This document shows, piece by piece, positions 63,589 through 64,000 of a stretch of DNA of 64,000 nt. The position numbers and the translations under genes were made by a program. The stretch covers positions 919,501-983,500 of the forward strand of contig NZ_CALSBP010000002.1 of the NCBI RefSeq assembly GCF_943373825.1, read 5' to 3'. Numbering within the stretch: position 1 is the first letter of the stretch; every line of letters begins with the position of its first letter. The DNA is from Aquimarina spinulae (GTDB lineage Bacteria > Bacteroidota > Bacteroidia > Flavobacteriales > Flavobacteriaceae). Below the pieces are notes generated by a model. It worked only from the letters and a program-made list of their open reading frames with translations. It did no database searches and was not told the DNA's origin.

Positions 63589-63634
63589 AAAAGCAGGGTA
63601 CTAAACTAAACTCAAAAAAAAACACCCTGCTTTT
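63589..63634. repeat. Terminator-like hairpin with long A-rich loop
   Basis: AAAAGCAGGGT (63589-63599) pairs exactly with ACCCTGCTTTT (63624-63634) around a 24-base A-rich loop. It resembles a bidirectional terminator. Confidence 0.5.
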
Positions 63635-63981
63635 AAAACTTAACCATACATATAAAGTAGAATATTATCAATACTACTCTATACATAATATACACTAACC
63701 ATTGTACTATCATGATAGCATACACCAACTTGCTCCCTATATTATTATCTGGTAGTTATAAAATATCTCTATTATCTCTTTTTGTAACAAAAAAATAAAT
63801 TAATACTAAAACTCAAATTCAATATATACTAATTAGCATAACTCAAATATAGTAGCGACGGTTCTAAAAATCGACCTCAAATACACGAACTATCATTTTC
63901 ATTACACAAATTGTCATTATTTAACAATAAAGCAATATTAATTTCATGTTTTGTAATTTTGTATATCAAATTTTGAGAATA
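63635..63981. other. AT-rich spacer without a detected gene
   Basis: No convincing frame or RNA gene is visible. The only sites noted are a -7-like TAATTTTG at 63954-63961 and short AT tracts. A 60-codon frame starting at 63516 ends inside this spacer and overlaps the hairpins, so I do not call it. Confidence 0.5.
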
Positions 63982-64000
63982 ATGAGCCTTAAAAAGAATA
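63982..64000 (+). CDS. Possible start of a gene cut by the window edge
   Basis: ATG at 63982 opens MSLKKN and runs off the window. A TAATTTTG -7-like element lies 20 bp upstream, and the preceding spacer is otherwise empty. Product cannot be told from six codons. Confidence 0.35.

Noticed and set aside
63516..63698. 60-codon plus-strand frame in the right-hand spacer
   Set aside because: It crosses a strong inverted repeat and has no recognisable start context or family.

Overview
The window is AT-rich DNA from a Bacteroidota bacterium, almost certainly a marine Flavobacteriaceae; an Aquimarina-like genus is my inference, not shown. Supporting signs: promoters of the TTTG-N19/21-TAnnTTTG type, few Shine-Dalgarno sites, a type IX secretion type B (gliding-motility) C-terminal domain, an FadL/OmpP1-type porin next to a Trp/Gly- and Arg/Ser-rich lipoprotein, a DUF6090 protein, a type III glutamine synthetase beside a eukaryote-like type II enzyme, and a eukaryote-like ProS.

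Layout. 1-8 kb: SulP anion transporter (runs off the left edge), M14 carboxypeptidase and GH18-type lipoproteins, LysM/BON protein, a Nudix gene head-to-head with pyrE, SRPBCC protein, birA. 8-16 kb: rsfS-ftsH, then LUD protein-cdsA-psd-acyl-CoA-binding protein, valS and a DUF1573 protein. 16-20.4 kb: a PDZ/aspartyl protease with an internally deleted, frameshifted copy beside it, an aminotransferase and murB. 20.5-30.5 kb: small CxxC membrane protein, ECF-like sigma factor, lipA-gap-hybrid histidine kinase, lpxK, Nif3-like protein, a coiled-coil protein with a cysteine-less zinc-ribbon fold, glycosyltransferase. 30.6-46 kb: lipoprotein, rpsT, two identical tRNA-Glu genes, proS, low-complexity lipoprotein, porin, T9SS cargo, folE-cysS-yidD, lgt, prfA, an amidohydrolase coupled to an AraC regulator, small membrane proteins. 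46-52 kb: POT peptide transporter, 7-TM protein, DUF6090, cupin, DinB-like and purM. 52.3-58.6 kb: a complete non-enterobacterial curli (functional amyloid) operon. 58.9-63.5 kb: divergent GSIII and GSII genes, then a CaCA exchanger. The first 19 bases of another gene may start at the right edge.

The most distinctive system is the six-gene minus-strand amyloid operon at 52306-58583. It opens with a 507-residue multi-repeat major curlin, followed by a strong intercistronic hairpin, a CsgB-like minor curlin, a fused CsgH-like/CsgE protein, CsgF, a CsgG with an added C-terminal beta-barrel, and a lipoprotein combining carboxypeptidase-regulatory, FnIII and TolB-like propeller regions. A TTTG/TACTTTTG promoter precedes the curlin gene. 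The order suggests that the hairpin helps keep the fibre subunit in excess over the secretion apparatus.

Other recurring structure includes 7-bp-phased degenerate repeat tracts next to three housekeeping promoters (valS, the DUF1573 gene, purM), and paired operator-like elements between the two glutamine synthetase genes. I saw no insertion sequence, prophage, CRISPR array or rRNA.
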